Assembly: GCA_004298015.1 (NCBI GenBank)
Contig: SCSE01000014.1
Coordinates: 1 to 54,841, forward strand
Reading direction: 5' to 3'
DNA from: Rhodanobacter sp.
GTDB taxonomy: Bacteria; Pseudomonadota; Gammaproteobacteria; Xanthomonadales; Rhodanobacteraceae
Length of the DNA: 54,841 nucleotides
Positions 34,004 to 43,068 of the stretch are shown one piece after another (position 1 is the stretch's first letter; the number at the start of each line of letters is the position of its first letter). The position numbers and the translations under genes were made by a program. The notes beneath the pieces were generated by a model, which was not told the origin of the DNA, did no database searches, and was given only the letters and a program-made list of their open reading frames with translations.

Positions 34004-34033
34004 CGACCCGCCCGCGACCGGGCGGGTCGTTTT
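34004..34033 (+). terminator. Intrinsic terminator after hpf
   Basis: CGACCCGCCCG (34004-34014) pairs perfectly with CGGGCGGGTCG (34019-34029) around the loop CGAC, followed by TTTT. This 11-bp GC-rich stem with a short T-tract sits 15 bp after the hpf stop and separates hpf from hprK, so the PTS genes probably need their own promoter. Confidence 0.85.
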
Positions 34034-34145
34034 CGTCCGGCTCCGACACGCGGAGGCGACGACACACAACCATCCAAACTGGCACAATGGCACCACGCTG
34101 CAGACGTTTGCCCACCTGCTGTGCAGCGCATGAGGATGTTCAGCC

Positions 34146-35096
34146 GTGGACCGGATCAGTGCCCGACAACTTTACGACGGTGTCCACGAGCGCATGGCGC
34201 TGCGCTGGGTATCAGGCATGCGTGGCGAATCCCGCGCACTCGAGCCAACCGTCGCCAAGGCACGTCGCCCCTCGCTGATCGGCTACCTGAATGTCATCTA
34301 CCCGAACAAGATCCAGATCATCGGCACGGAAGAACTGAACTATCTGGACGGACTGGACTCCCGCCAGCGCTGGGAAGTGATGCACAAGATTGCCGCCTAC
34401 CAGCCAGTCGCACTGATCGTCACCAAGGATCAGGCGATACCCACCGACCTGCGCGAGGTGGCCGATGAGACCCATACCCCGCTGTGGACCAGCCCCAAAC
34501 GCGGCCACGAGCTGCTGACCTATCTGCAATACCACCTCGCACGCATGCTGGCGGCCAAGACCACCTTGCACGGCGTATTTCTCGAGGTGTTTTCAATCGG
34601 CGTGCTGATTACCGGCGAGGCTGGCTCCGGCAAGAGCGAACTGGCGCTGGAGCTGATCAGTCGTGGCCACCGGCTGGTTGCCGACGATGCCACCGAATTC
34701 ACCCTGATCGCTCCGGATGTGATCGACGGGAGTTGCCCGGAACTGCTGCAGGACCTGTTGGAAGTACGCGGACTTGGCGTGCTCAACGTGCGCGAAATGT
34801 TCGGTCACATGTCGGTCAAGCCATCCAAGTACCTTCGCCTGGTGGTTCACCTCAAGCCGCTGCGCGACGGTGAGGAAACCGATGCCCTGACCCGGCTCAC
34901 CGGCGACATTGGTCACCGTGAGATCCTGGAGCTTAAAGTGCCGATGATCACGATACCGGTCGCCTCCGGACGCAACCTCGCCGTGCTGGTGGAGGCTGCC
35001 GTGCGCAGCCATGCACTCAAGAGCAAGGGTATCGACCCTGCCCAGACTTTCATTGACCGGCAGGCGCATCAACTGCGCCGTCTACCGCCGTGGTGA
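34146..35096 (+). CDS. hprK: HPr kinase/phosphorylase HprK
   Basis: A 316-aa bifunctional enzyme that phosphorylates HPr on a serine and removes that phosphate. The N-terminal domain (about 1-130) precedes a kinase domain with P-loop GEAGSGKS (residues 157-164), the metal/catalytic region VADDATEF, and the family signature [16 protein letters not shown]. The GTG start at 34146 is preceded by GAGGA. rapZ starts four bases after its stop. Its substrate serine is present in the HPr encoded 1.3 kb downstream. In many relatives ptsN sits between hpf and hprK; here only 156 bp separate them. Confidence 0.95.
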   Translation: MDRISARQLYDGVHERMALRWVSGMRGESRALEPTVAKARRPSLIGYLNVIYPNKIQIIGTEELNYLDGLDSRQRWEVMHKIAAYQPVALIVTKDQAIPTDLREVADETHTPLWTSPKRGHELLTYLQYHLARMLAAKTTLHGVFLEVFSIGVLITGEAGSGKSELALELISRGHRLVADDATEFTLIAPDVIDGSCPELLQDLLEVRGLGVLNVREMFGHMSVKPSKYLRLVVHLKPLRDGEETDALTRLTGDIGHREILELKVPMITIPVASGRNLAVLVEAAVRSHALKSKGIDPAQTFIDRQAHQLRRLPPW

Positions 35097-35100
35097 TCTC

Positions 35101-36006
35101 ATGAACGACAACGACAAACCCTTGCTTGATCCGTGGATAGACCCGCAGGACATCCACCTGATCGTACTGACCGGCATGTCCGGCGGTGGCAAGACGGTGG
35201 CCTTGCGCGCACTGGAAGATCTGGAGTTTTATTGTGTCGACAACCTGCCCTCGGCCCTGTTGCCACAGTTGGTCGATGCGGTGATCCAGGGCAACGACCG
35301 CCAGCATCGGCGGATCGCCGTCGGCGTCGACGTGCGCAACAGCGGCGAAGACCTCGCACAGATGCCAAGCGTGTTGTCGGATCTTGCCGCTGTCGGCGTA
35401 CAAGTGCACCTGATTTTTCTGGATTGCCGCGACGAGGTGCTGATCAAGCGCTACTCGGAAACCCGTCGCCGCCACCCGCTGGCCGTCCTCGGCCTGTCGC
35501 TGGCCGATGCCATCGCCGAGGAGCGCAAGCTGCTGCGTCCGCTGATCGCGATTGCCGAGAAGGTGATCGATTCCAGCGACCTCAACGTGCACCAGTTGCG
35601 CCGACTGGTAGCCACCGGCTACGCCCGCTCCACCGAGGGGCTTACCTTGATGTTCGAGTCCTTCGCATTCCGTCGGGGCCTGCCGCTGGATGCGGATTTC
35701 GTGTTCGATGCCCGCTGCCTGCCCAATCCGCACTGGCAACGCCACCTGCGCCCCCTCTCGGGCAAGGATGCGCCGGTACGTGAATTTCTCGATGGCGAAT
35801 CGCTGGTCGGCGACTATTTCAGCGATACAGTGCGCTGGCTCGACGCCTGGTTGCCTCGCTTCGAACAGGACGACCGCAGCTATCTGACCGTCTCGATCGG
35901 CTGCACCGGTGGCCGCCACCGATCGGTCTACCTGGTCGAGAAGCTCGCCGATCATTATCGCGGTCGCCGCGAGGGCGTACTTACCTTCCATCGTGAGTTG
36001 GAGTGA
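35101..36006 (+). CDS. rapZ: RNase adapter protein RapZ
   Basis: A 301-aa P-loop protein that in E. coli guides RNase E to the GlmZ small RNA and so tunes glucosamine-6-phosphate synthesis. Walker A is GMSGGGKT (residues 25-32); other family blocks are DLEFYCVDNLPSALLP, FLDCRDEVLIKRYSETRRRHPL, SFAFRRGLPLDADFVFDAR and the C-terminal SIGCTGGRHRSVYLVE. Start ATG 35101 follows the hprK stop by four bases. Position inside the regulatory PTS operon is conserved. Whether GlmZ-type RNAs exist in this organism cannot be judged here. Confidence 0.95.
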   Translation: MNDNDKPLLDPWIDPQDIHLIVLTGMSGGGKTVALRALEDLEFYCVDNLPSALLPQLVDAVIQGNDRQHRRIAVGVDVRNSGEDLAQMPSVLSDLAAVGVQVHLIFLDCRDEVLIKRYSETRRRHPLAVLGLSLADAIAEERKLLRPLIAIAEKVIDSSDLNVHQLRRLVATGYARSTEGLTLMFESFAFRRGLPLDADFVFDARCLPNPHWQRHLRPLSGKDAPVREFLDGESLVGDYFSDTVRWLDAWLPRFEQDDRSYLTVSIGCTGGRHRSVYLVEKLADHYRGRREGVLTFHRELE

Positions 36007-36049
36007 TCGCCATGCCGTCGAATCGTCAAGCCAATCCAGTGAAAGCGCC

Positions 36050-36442
36050 ATGAGCGTCGGCGTGCTGTTGATGACCCACGAGGCCGTCGGCAAGGCACTG
36101 ATCTCGGCGGCCCACCATGTGATGCCGAAGCTTCCGTTACGGGTCACCGCCGTGGAGATACCGCCACAGGCCGATCCGGACGTGATGCGTACGCTGACCG
36201 CGCTCCACGCACGTCAGCTCGACACCGGCGACGGTGTTCTGGTACTGGCCGACCTTTACGGTGCCACACCCTGCAACATCGGCTTGTCGCTGGGCGAACT
36301 CGGCGTGCACCTGCACTGCGTTTCCGGGCTCAACCTGCCGATGCTTTTGCGGGTACTCAACTATGCGGACAAACCACTCGACGAACTGGCCGAAATTGCG
36401 GCCAGCGGTGGCCGCGGAGGAATCTTGATCGATCATGCTTGA
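36050..36442 (+). CDS. PTS EIIA component, mannose (Man) family
   Basis: A 130-aa cytoplasmic EIIA of the mannose/fructose/sorbose family. The phosphoacceptor is His10 in VGVLLMTHEAVGKAL. VLVLADLYGATPCNIG and the C-terminal ISHL-like helix are also family features. It would take phosphate from HPr. No EIIB, EIIC or EIID genes accompany it, so it is likely regulatory rather than transporting. Its stop overlaps the ptsH start (36435-36442), and rapZ lies 43 bp upstream. This soluble Man-type EIIA beside ptsH-ptsI is a known feature of xanthomonads and some other proteobacteria. Confidence 0.92.
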   Translation: MSVGVLLMTHEAVGKALISAAHHVMPKLPLRVTAVEIPPQADPDVMRTLTALHARQLDTGDGVLVLADLYGATPCNIGLSLGELGVHLHCVSGLNLPMLLRVLNYADKPLDELAEIAASGGRGGILIDHA

Positions 36443-36704
36443 ACAGGACGTGGTGATTTCCAACCGGCTCGGGCTGCATGCCCGTGCCTCGGCAAAACTG
36501 GTGCAACTGGCGCAGGGCTTCAAATCCACGGTGTGGCTGGTCAGCAAGGGCCGCGAAGTCAATGCCCAGAGCATCATGGGCGTGATGATGCTGGCGGCCG
36601 GCCTCGGTGCCACGCTGACCATTCGCGCCGACGGTCCGGATGAGCAGTCCGCGCTGACGGCGGTAGCTGAATTGTTCGAGCGCAAGTTCGACGAGGGAGG
36701 TTGA
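36435..36704 (+). CDS. ptsH: Phosphocarrier protein HPr
   Basis: An 89-aa phosphocarrier. His15 (RLGLHARASA) is the EI-dependent phosphorylation site. Ser46 (NAQSIMGVMML) is the serine recognised by HPr kinase, so both regulatory sites are intact. The gene overlaps the EIIA gene by eight bases and precedes ptsI by 46 bp. With HprK encoded upstream, HPr can carry two kinds of phosphorylation here, linking energy status to PTS phosphate flow. Confidence 0.95.
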   Translation: MLEQDVVISNRLGLHARASAKLVQLAQGFKSTVWLVSKGREVNAQSIMGVMMLAAGLGATLTIRADGPDEQSALTAVAELFERKFDEGG

Positions 36705-36750
36705 AGGGTATGGCATATGGGGTACCGCATTCCGGTACGGAGCACACGCC

Positions 36751-38487
36751 ATGAGAGAAGTGCTGCCCGGTACGGTGGCTGCCCACGGCATGGCATTGGG
36801 CCGTGCCCGACTGGTGCAGCCGAGCCGCTACGCGGTCGATACACGGCCACTGGCCGAAAACGAGATCGACAGTGCCCTGCACCATATGCACCACGCGCTG
36901 GACACCGCCCGCCTGGAGCTGCGGGAACTGCGCGGCAAGCTGCACGGCGCGCTGGCCCGGGAGGTCAACGAATTCATCGACGCACACAGCTTGCTGCTGG
37001 ATGATCCGGAGCTGCTGCGCGGGCTTGATGATCTGGTCCGGATCGGTCGCTACCGCCCCGGCGCAGCGCTGAAAAAGCAGCGCGATCGCCTCTGCGCCGT
37101 ATTCGAGGCCATGGACGATCCCTATTTGCGCAGCCGCAAAGAGGACGTCGAGCAGGTCATCAACCGGGTGATCTCGGTATTGCAATGGCAGACCAGCCCC
37201 GAGGAACGCAAACTCGCCGCACGTGTCGGCGAGGTTCTGATCGCTGACAGCATCGCGCCGGCCGAGATGGCGCAACTGGCGGGCAACGGGCTGCTTGGCG
37301 TCGTCGGCAGTTCCGGCAGCGTCTATTCGCACAGCGCCATCCTCGCGCGCAGTCTGGGCCTGCCGATGCTGGTCGGTACCCGCGACGCACTGTCGAACAT
37401 CCACGATGACGACCTGATCCTGCTCGATGCCGAACGCGGCGAGGCGGTAGTGCATCCAACCGCGCAGGATCTTTCCCGCTACCGTTCCTGGCAGCGCGAA
37501 GCGGCGATTGAAGGTCGCCGCCTGGCCAAGCTTGCCAATGCCCCCACGCGAACCCGCGACGGCATCGAAATCGGCCTGCTGGCGAATGCCGAAACCGGCG
37601 CCGACGTAGCGATGGCGCGCGCACGCGGCGCCGATGGCGTAGGCCTGTACCGCACCGAATTCCTGTTCCTGCGTAAAAAGGTGCTGCCGTCCGAGGACGA
37701 GCAATTCCTGGCCTACCGGGAGCTGGTCATGGGCATGGGTGGCCTGCCGGTGACGATCCGCACCATGGATCTGGGCGCCGACAAGGCCGACGCCGCCGGG
37801 CTGGCCACGCGCGGTGAGGAAAATCCCGCGCTCGGCGTGCGTGGCGTACGCCTCTCGCTACGCCATCCCTCGGTATTCACCACCCAGATCCGGGCGATAT
37901 TGCGCGCCGCCTGTTACGGCCCGGTGCGCGTACTGGTGCCGATGGTGACCCAGCCGGATGAACTGATCGCCGTACGCACCCTGTTCAAACTGGCACGGCA
38001 AGAGCTGACCCAGGAGGGCATCGACCTGCCGGAAAAACTGCCGCTCGGCGCGATGATCGAGGTTCCTGCCGCCGCCATCAATGTGCGCGCACTGCTGGAA
38101 TATTCCGACTTCCTGGCGATTGGTACCAACGACCTCGCCCAATACGTGCTCGCCGCCGATCGCGGCAACGACGCGCTGGAGAACATCTACAACCCGCTGC
38201 AACCGGCTCTGCTGAGACTGCTGTCACACGTGATCAGCGCCGGGCGCCGGGCCAAAAAACCGGTCAGCCTGTGTGGCGAGATCGCCGGGGACGTGAACTT
38301 CACCGCACTGCTGCTGATGCTCGGACTCAACGAGTTCAGCATGCACCCAAGCCAGATTTTGCCGGTGCGCGACCGCATCGCCACGCTCGACCATAGCCAC
38401 CTGCGACGCCAGGCCACCAAGCTGCTGCGCGCCTACACCCACGAGCAGGCCGAAGCGCTGCTCAATGAATTCAGCGAACCGGCGTAG
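36751..38487 (+). CDS. ptsI: Phosphoenolpyruvate-protein phosphotransferase (enzyme I)
   Basis: A 578-aa EI that moves phosphate from PEP to HPr. The N-terminal HPr-binding/phosphohistidine domain includes His194 in the block GSVYSHSAILARSLGLPMLVG. The C-terminal TIM barrel carries GVGLYRTEFLFL, IRTMDLGADK, GVRGVRLSLRHPSVF and the catalytic LCGEIAGD with the PEP-site Cys. The length equals classical EI and lacks the GAF domain of EI-Ntr (PtsP). A small inverted repeat (GTACCG-N5-CGGTAC, 36722-36738) lies just upstream. Confidence 0.95.
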   Translation: MREVLPGTVAAHGMALGRARLVQPSRYAVDTRPLAENEIDSALHHMHHALDTARLELRELRGKLHGALAREVNEFIDAHSLLLDDPELLRGLDDLVRIGRYRPGAALKKQRDRLCAVFEAMDDPYLRSRKEDVEQVINRVISVLQWQTSPEERKLAARVGEVLIADSIAPAEMAQLAGNGLLGVVGSSGSVYSHSAILARSLGLPMLVGTRDALSNIHDDDLILLDAERGEAVVHPTAQDLSRYRSWQREAAIEGRRLAKLANAPTRTRDGIEIGLLANAETGADVAMARARGADGVGLYRTEFLFLRKKVLPSEDEQFLAYRELVMGMGGLPVTIRTMDLGADKADAAGLATRGEENPALGVRGVRLSLRHPSVFTTQIRAILRAACYGPVRVLVPMVTQPDELIAVRTLFKLARQELTQEGIDLPEKLPLGAMIEVPAAAINVRALLEYSDFLAIGTNDLAQYVLAADRGNDALENIYNPLQPALLRLLSHVISAGRRAKKPVSLCGEIAGDVNFTALLLMLGLNEFSMHPSQILPVRDRIATLDHSHLRRQATKLLRAYTHEQAEALLNEFSEPA

Positions 38488-38568
38488 CGCCAGCTTGTCG
38501 CCCGACAGACACCGGGCCGGGCGCGTCGCTCACAGAGCATTACTCGCATGCAAGGGTTTCGCGGCAGC

Positions 38569-39471
38569 TCAATGCCCGACCCTGGCCGCATCGAGGTCGC
38601 TGCCGGCGAGAAAAGCCTCCAGCAAGGCGCCGCGGTATTTCTGCTTGTGCAGCACCAATGAGAGTTTGCGGCGCAAATCGAGGAACGGTGTCTTCAAGAC
38701 TTTCAGGCGGCCGGCTGCGAGCGCATCGGTCAGGGCCACGGCCGGCAAGCAGGCGATGCCCATGCCCGCTGCCACAGCCTGCTTGATGGCCTCGATCTGA
38801 TCGAGCTCCAGTACCGTCTTGCCCGCCGGCAAGCTGGCCAGAGCGCGTTCACTGATGACCCGTGTGGCCGAGCCGGGTTCACGCAACACCCAATGAGCCT
38901 CGGCAAAATCCGCCGGTTTCAGGCTGCGTTTGCGGGCCAGCGGGTGATCCGGCGGCGCACACACCACCAACCAGTCGTCGCGCCACGCGCGGGTTTCCAG
39001 CAACGGATGCGCCACCGGGCCCTCGACACAGCCAATATCCAGACTGTGATCGAGCATCGCTGCAACAATGGTCTCGGTATTGGCCACACGCAAACGGATG
39101 GCCACCTGCGGATGCGCGTGCACAAAGCCGCCCAGCAACTCACCGACCCGGTAGTTACCTACCGTGTTGCTGGCGCCAATCCGCAGCTCGCCGGCCAATG
39201 CGGCCATGCTTTCACTGCCGTGCCGAGCGAATTCGGCATGCCGCTCCAGCAGCTCCTGCGCCAACGGCAACAGCTCGCGGCCGCGGGCGTTCAAACGCAA
39301 TCGACCTCGCTCGCGGGCAAACACCGGGGCGTCAAGCTGCCGCTCCATTTCCGCCAGCGCCATGCTGGCGGCGGGCTGGGTCAGGTGCAGTTGCTCGGCA
39401 GCCGCGCGCACGCTGCCGAGCAGGGCAATGTGCACGAAGACGTCGAGTTGGCGGGGACTGATGTTTATCAT
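38569..39471 (-). CDS. LysR-family regulator (YeiE-like)
   Basis: A 300-aa LysR-type regulator. The N-terminal winged HTH (INISPRQLDVFVHIALLGSV, then AAEQLHLTQPAASMALAEME) is followed by the effector-binding domain (about 90-300; LRIGASNTVGNYRVGELL and GMGIACLPAVAL). It is divergent from a YeiH-type exporter, the arrangement of yeiE/yeiH in E. coli. Start: ATG at 39471, preceded by AAGGTG; a GTG two codons upstream also exists. The shared 86-bp gap contains the direct repeat CACCTTAT at 39477-39484 and 39486-39493. Confidence 0.93.
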   Translation of the reverse strand: MINISPRQLDVFVHIALLGSVRAAAEQLHLTQPAASMALAEMERQLDAPVFARERGRLRLNARGRELLPLAQELLERHAEFARHGSESMAALAGELRIGASNTVGNYRVGELLGGFVHAHPQVAIRLRVANTETIVAAMLDHSLDIGCVEGPVAHPLLETRAWRDDWLVVCAPPDHPLARKRSLKPADFAEAHWVLREPGSATRVISERALASLPAGKTVLELDQIEAIKQAVAAGMGIACLPAVALTDALAAGRLKVLKTPFLDLRRKLSLVLHKQKYRGALLEAFLAGSDLDAARVGH

Positions 39472-39557
39472 CAGCACACCTTATACACCTTATTAGATAT
39501 TTACAGTTTTTTTGATTGAGCCGACCAACCAGAATGACGCCATCCCAAGGAGCCACG
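39472..39557. promoter_or_regulatory. LysR/YeiH divergent control region
   Basis: This 86-bp gap between divergent starts is markedly AT-rich compared with its surroundings (TTATTAGATATTTACAG). It has a tandem CACCTTAT repeat, the first unit of which supplies the ribosome site of the LysR gene on the minus strand. It must hold both promoters and probably the LysR binding site. Confidence 0.5.
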
Positions 39558-40595
39558 ATGAACACCACCGCGATTGCCGCCACACCTCCGCGCCTGACCC
39601 ATTACCTGCCCGGCCTGGTGCTGGCGGTGCTGATCGGCCTGCTGGCCATGCTTCTGGGCCATTACGCGCCACTGATCGGCGCGCCAGTGATCGGTATCGT
39701 GCTGGGTATTATCGTGCGCAACCTGCTGTCCCCCGGGGAGCACTACAGCCCCGGCATCGCTTTTACCGGCAAGTATGTGCTGCAGTGGTCGATCATCGCA
39801 TTGGGGTTCGGTCTCAGTCTGAGCCAGGTGGCACATACCGGCCTGCAGTCGCTGGCGGTGACCATGGTCACGATGAGCATGGCATTCTTGTCGGCGTGGG
39901 CGCTGGGCCGCTGGCTTGGCGTGCACGACAAGCTCAAGGTGCTGATCGGCGTGGGCACCGCGATCTGCGGTGGCTCGGCGATCGCCGCGATCACACCGAT
40001 CATCCGGCCCGATGACCACGATACCGCGTTCGCGATCTCCACCATCTTCCTGTTCAACGTGGTGGCGGTGCTGCTGTTTCCACTGCTGGGCCACCTGATG
40101 CACATGTCGGACGCCGGCTTCGGGCTCTGGGCCGGCACCGCGATCAACGACACCTCATCCGTGGTTGCGGCCGGTTTCAGCTACAGCAAGGCCGCCGGGG
40201 ATTACGCCACCATCGTCAAGCTGACGCGTGCCACCCTGATCATCCCGGTCAGTCTGATCCTGGCCTTCACCGTGGCCGCACGCGAAAAACGCAAATTGAA
40301 GCAGAGTGGCGACATCGGCAACTTCAGCCTGGCCAGGATCTTTCCCTGGTTCATCCTGTGGTTCCTGGTCGCGTCTGCAGCCCGCACTGCAGGGTTGATT
40401 CCGGTGGCGATACAGCCGGCGATACATGTCGGCGCAGAACTCCTGATCGTCGTTGCGCTGACGGCGATCGGGCTTTCCGCCAACCTGCGCAAGATGGCCA
40501 GCACCGGCATCCGGCCGATCCTGCTCGGCCTCGGTGTATGGATCTCGGTGGCCGTCAGCAGCCTGCTGGTGCAACTGGCGATGGGACAACTCTGA
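39558..40595 (+). CDS. yeiH: Putative sulfate exporter family (YeiH, UPF0324) membrane protein
   Basis: A 345-aa inner-membrane protein with about ten predicted helices. Family features: YLPGLVLAVLIGLLAMLLG, GYxVLQWSIIALGFGLS-like segment, LIGVGTAICGGSAIAAITPII, FPLLGHLMHM, GLWAGTAINDTSSVVAAGFSYS and the C-terminal ALTAIGLSANLRKM. The PSE family is proposed to export sulfate or related anions, but this is weakly tested. An AAGGAG site five bases upstream supports the ATG. Regulation by the divergent LysR protein is likely. Confidence 0.92.
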   Translation: MNTTAIAATPPRLTHYLPGLVLAVLIGLLAMLLGHYAPLIGAPVIGIVLGIIVRNLLSPGEHYSPGIAFTGKYVLQWSIIALGFGLSLSQVAHTGLQSLAVTMVTMSMAFLSAWALGRWLGVHDKLKVLIGVGTAICGGSAIAAITPIIRPDDHDTAFAISTIFLFNVVAVLLFPLLGHLMHMSDAGFGLWAGTAINDTSSVVAAGFSYSKAAGDYATIVKLTRATLIIPVSLILAFTVAAREKRKLKQSGDIGNFSLARIFPWFILWFLVASAARTAGLIPVAIQPAIHVGAELLIVVALTAIGLSANLRKMASTGIRPILLGLGVWISVAVSSLLVQLAMGQL

Positions 40596-40675
40596 GGCCC
40601 GGGTTCGATCGGGCGGTCCGCACCGGCGAGAGCGAACCATGCCCTCGCCACGACCATCGAGGGTCATCGAGTACA

Positions 40676-40690
40676 TGAATACGTATGCAG
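40676..40690. promoter_or_regulatory. Candidate LacI-type operator, second locus
   Basis: TGAATACGTATGCAG is identical over 15 bases to 8755-8769 upstream of the sugar porter. It lies 133 bp upstream of the ATG at 40823. It links the maltodextrin genes to the LacI-family regulator encoded at 6076-7110 (inference). Confidence 0.55.
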
Positions 40691-40755
40691 CGACTGGTTG
40701 CTGCACCGCGACGCTGCCTACCATGCAGGGTACGCGCCAGTATCCGTGCACGCTG

Positions 40756-40773
40756 ATGTTGCACCTGCAACAT
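40756..40773. promoter_or_regulatory. 18-bp palindrome upstream of the glycosidase
   Basis: ATGTTGCA-CC-TGCAACAT is a perfect inverted repeat with a two-base spacer, 50-67 bp upstream of the leader ATG. It is either a second operator or a leader hairpin. It differs from the ATACGTAT motif, so another regulator may be involved. Confidence 0.5.
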
Positions 40774-40822
40774 GCGGGAGGGCGGCTGCCGTGACATAAC
40801 CGTTGCCGGAGGAGTCTCGCCG

Positions 40823-40870
40823 ATGAAAAATATCACCCTGAGCGAATCGTTTGCGGTGTCCGGATGCTGA
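40823..40870 (+). other. Short reading frame overlapping the glycosidase start
   Basis: A 15-codon frame (MKNITLSESFAVSGC, then TGA) is preceded by GGAGGAG, the only good ribosome site here. Its stop overlaps the glycosidase ATG in ATGCTGA. It is either a coupling leader, or the true N-terminus of the glycosidase signal peptide split by a one-base deletion. The encoded lysine would supply the positive charge that the downstream signal peptide lacks. Confidence 0.5.
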
Positions 40871-43068
40871 GCGCACTACTGGCGGTCGCGATGGCGGCAG
40901 GCACCAGCGCCCCGGCGTGGCAGGATGGACTCGACTGGCACGGCGAGCATGTGAGCATCAGCGAAGATGCCAAGCACCGCTACACCCTGGCCTGGCCGTT
41001 CGGACAACGGGTGATTCCGCCGCAACCGTTGCACGTGGATACGGCCAGCACCCTGTTCAACGGCCTGTACGCGATGGCGCAGGACGACCTGAGGCTGGAT
41101 TCGGTCACCGCGATCCGCGACGGCGCGTTCGATCATGGCAAGCCGATCCCCTGCCACTGTTTCGAAACCGGGCTGAAATGGCCGTATGTGTGGACCCGCG
41201 ACCTGTCCTACTCGACCGATCTCGGCCTGTGGCGGTTTGACCCTGCGCGCGCGCGCAACGGGCTGGAATTCAAACTCTCCGGCGTACGCGTAGCCTCCGC
41301 GCCACAAGGCCTGTATGTCATGCAGGACACCGGTTCAGGCGGCAGCTGGCCGATCAGCACCGACCGCGTGGTGTGGTTCCTGGGTGCGCAACATCTGCTT
41401 GGCGACAAGACTTTTGCCGACAAGGTCTGGCAAGCACTGCAGGACACGCTGGCACAGGATCGCCAGTACGCATTCGATCGCCGGTTTGGCCTGTATCGCG
41501 GCGAAACCTCGTTCATGGACTGGCGCGAACAGAGCTATCCGGCGTGGACCGCCAACAAGGTCACCTTCATCGGGCAATCCTATGCCTTGTCGACCAACGT
41601 ACTGCACTACCAGGCCTTGCAGCTGGCGGCCAAACTGGCTGCAACGCACCATCAGCCCAAGCTCGCGACGACCTATGCCAGCGAGGCGGCCGCGCTGAAG
41701 CAGGCGATCAATGCGCATTTCTGGCGCGCCGACCGTGGCATGTACATGAGCTACATCGGGGGCGACGGCACGCCCTACGACACCTATGACCTGCTCGGCA
41801 TTTCGTTGGCCATCACCAGCGGCGTCGCCGATGGCCAGCGCGCCAGGCAGACCCTGGCCAACTATCCGACCTGGCCCGCCGGCAGTCCGGTGATGTGGCC
41901 CGAACGCGCCGATCAACCGATCTACCACAACCGCGCGATCTGGCCGTTTGTGAGCGCCTACGCGATACGTGCCGCACGCACGGTCGACGATCCGGCACGG
42001 ATTGCCCACGAGATCCGTTCGGTCATGCGGGGTGCGGCGTTGTACGGCTCCAACCTGGAAAACTACGAGTTGCTGACCCAGGGCCAGCATCTGGACGAAG
42101 GCAAGTTGAGTGGGCCGGTGGTGAATTCACCGCGTCAGCTGTGGTCGGTGGCCGCTTATCTGGACATTGTCACCGAGGGCGTATTCGGACTCACCGAGAA
42201 CGGCCAGGTGAAACCGAAGCTGCCGACATCGCTGGTGCCGATGCTGTTCGGCCAGCGCAAGCAGATCACCCTGAACCTGCCCGATCGGCGCATCACGCTT
42301 GAGCTGCCCCCCTCGGCGCGTCGCCGCAAGCTCGATGGCAACCTGCTGGTTGCCAGTCACACCCGCACCCGGGGCACGCATACCTTGGTCACCCTGAAGG
42401 CGATACAGGTAAAGAATCCACCGCTGCGCACCGATGCGCCGCTGTACGCACCTGCCGCTCCCCCGGCACCGGTGTTGCAGGCCGACGCCGGTGGCTGGCA
42501 TGTGCAGGCGGATGGCAAGGTACAACTCTACGTCGACGGCAAGCGGGCGGGAGCCATCGACGGTAGTGGTCAGCTCGCCCGGCCGCCCGGTCTGACCTGC
42601 GTCAGCGCGACCCGCCGCGATGCGCAGGGCCTGGAATCGCTGCACAGCCCGGATACCTGCGCCGGCGCGGTCGCCAGGATCGGCGGCGACTGGCCGCGTC
42701 ACTGGGCTGCACCCGACAGTGGCAGCTACCGGGTATCGCTGAGCTACGACAACAGCCACGGCCCGATCAGCACCGGTATAACCGCCGCAGTGAAGATGCT
42801 GGCAGTCGACTGCGTGGGCAGCACGACCCAGCGCATGCCGCTGGTGATGCCACACAGCACCGGGCCACAGGCGTCCACCTATGCCGTCTTCACCGCCGCA
42901 GCCGGTGCCCGTTGCCGCTTCAGCCTCGATGACGGCTTCAACATGAGCTACCTGCGCCACTTCGCGCACTACACCGGCGGTGAAGGCGGCAGCACCGGTC
43001 CACTCAACCAGGCCAGCATCGGCGATCTGCTGATCGCCCCGCTGGCACAGGGAACCACTGCACCATGA
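40864..43068 (+). CDS. Six-hairpin glycosidase-like exported protein
   Basis: A 734-aa protein whose middle (about 40-480) resembles (alpha/alpha)6-barrel glycosidases: KWPYVWTRDLSYSTDLGLW, SFMDWREQSYPAW, INAHFWRADRGMY and YHNRAIWPFVSAYAIRAA. Two beta-rich C-terminal regions follow. A hydrophobic N-terminus (LSALLAVAMAAGTSAPA) looks like a signal peptide without the usual positive charge; see the overlapping frame at 40823. It overlaps the downstream MFS gene by four bases, and a GH13 amylase follows, so a role in alpha-glucan breakdown is likely. The precise GH family and catalytic residues are not certain. Confidence 0.82.
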   Translation: MLSALLAVAMAAGTSAPAWQDGLDWHGEHVSISEDAKHRYTLAWPFGQRVIPPQPLHVDTASTLFNGLYAMAQDDLRLDSVTAIRDGAFDHGKPIPCHCFETGLKWPYVWTRDLSYSTDLGLWRFDPARARNGLEFKLSGVRVASAPQGLYVMQDTGSGGSWPISTDRVVWFLGAQHLLGDKTFADKVWQALQDTLAQDRQYAFDRRFGLYRGETSFMDWREQSYPAWTANKVTFIGQSYALSTNVLHYQALQLAAKLAATHHQPKLATTYASEAAALKQAINAHFWRADRGMYMSYIGGDGTPYDTYDLLGISLAITSGVADGQRARQTLANYPTWPAGSPVMWPERADQPIYHNRAIWPFVSAYAIRAARTVDDPARIAHEIRSVMRGAALYGSNLENYELLTQGQHLDEGKLSGPVVNSPRQLWSVAAYLDIVTEGVFGLTENGQVKPKLPTSLVPMLFGQRKQITLNLPDRRITLELPPSARRRKLDGNLLVASHTRTRGTHTLVTLKAIQVKNPPLRTDAPLYAPAAPPAPVLQADAGGWHVQADGKVQLYVDGKRAGAIDGSGQLARPPGLTCVSATRRDAQGLESLHSPDTCAGAVARIGGDWPRHWAAPDSGSYRVSLSYDNSHGPISTGITAAVKMLAVDCVGSTTQRMPLVMPHSTGPQASTYAVFTAAAGARCRFSLDDGFNMSYLRHFAHYTGGEGGSTGPLNQASIGDLLIAPLAQGTTAP

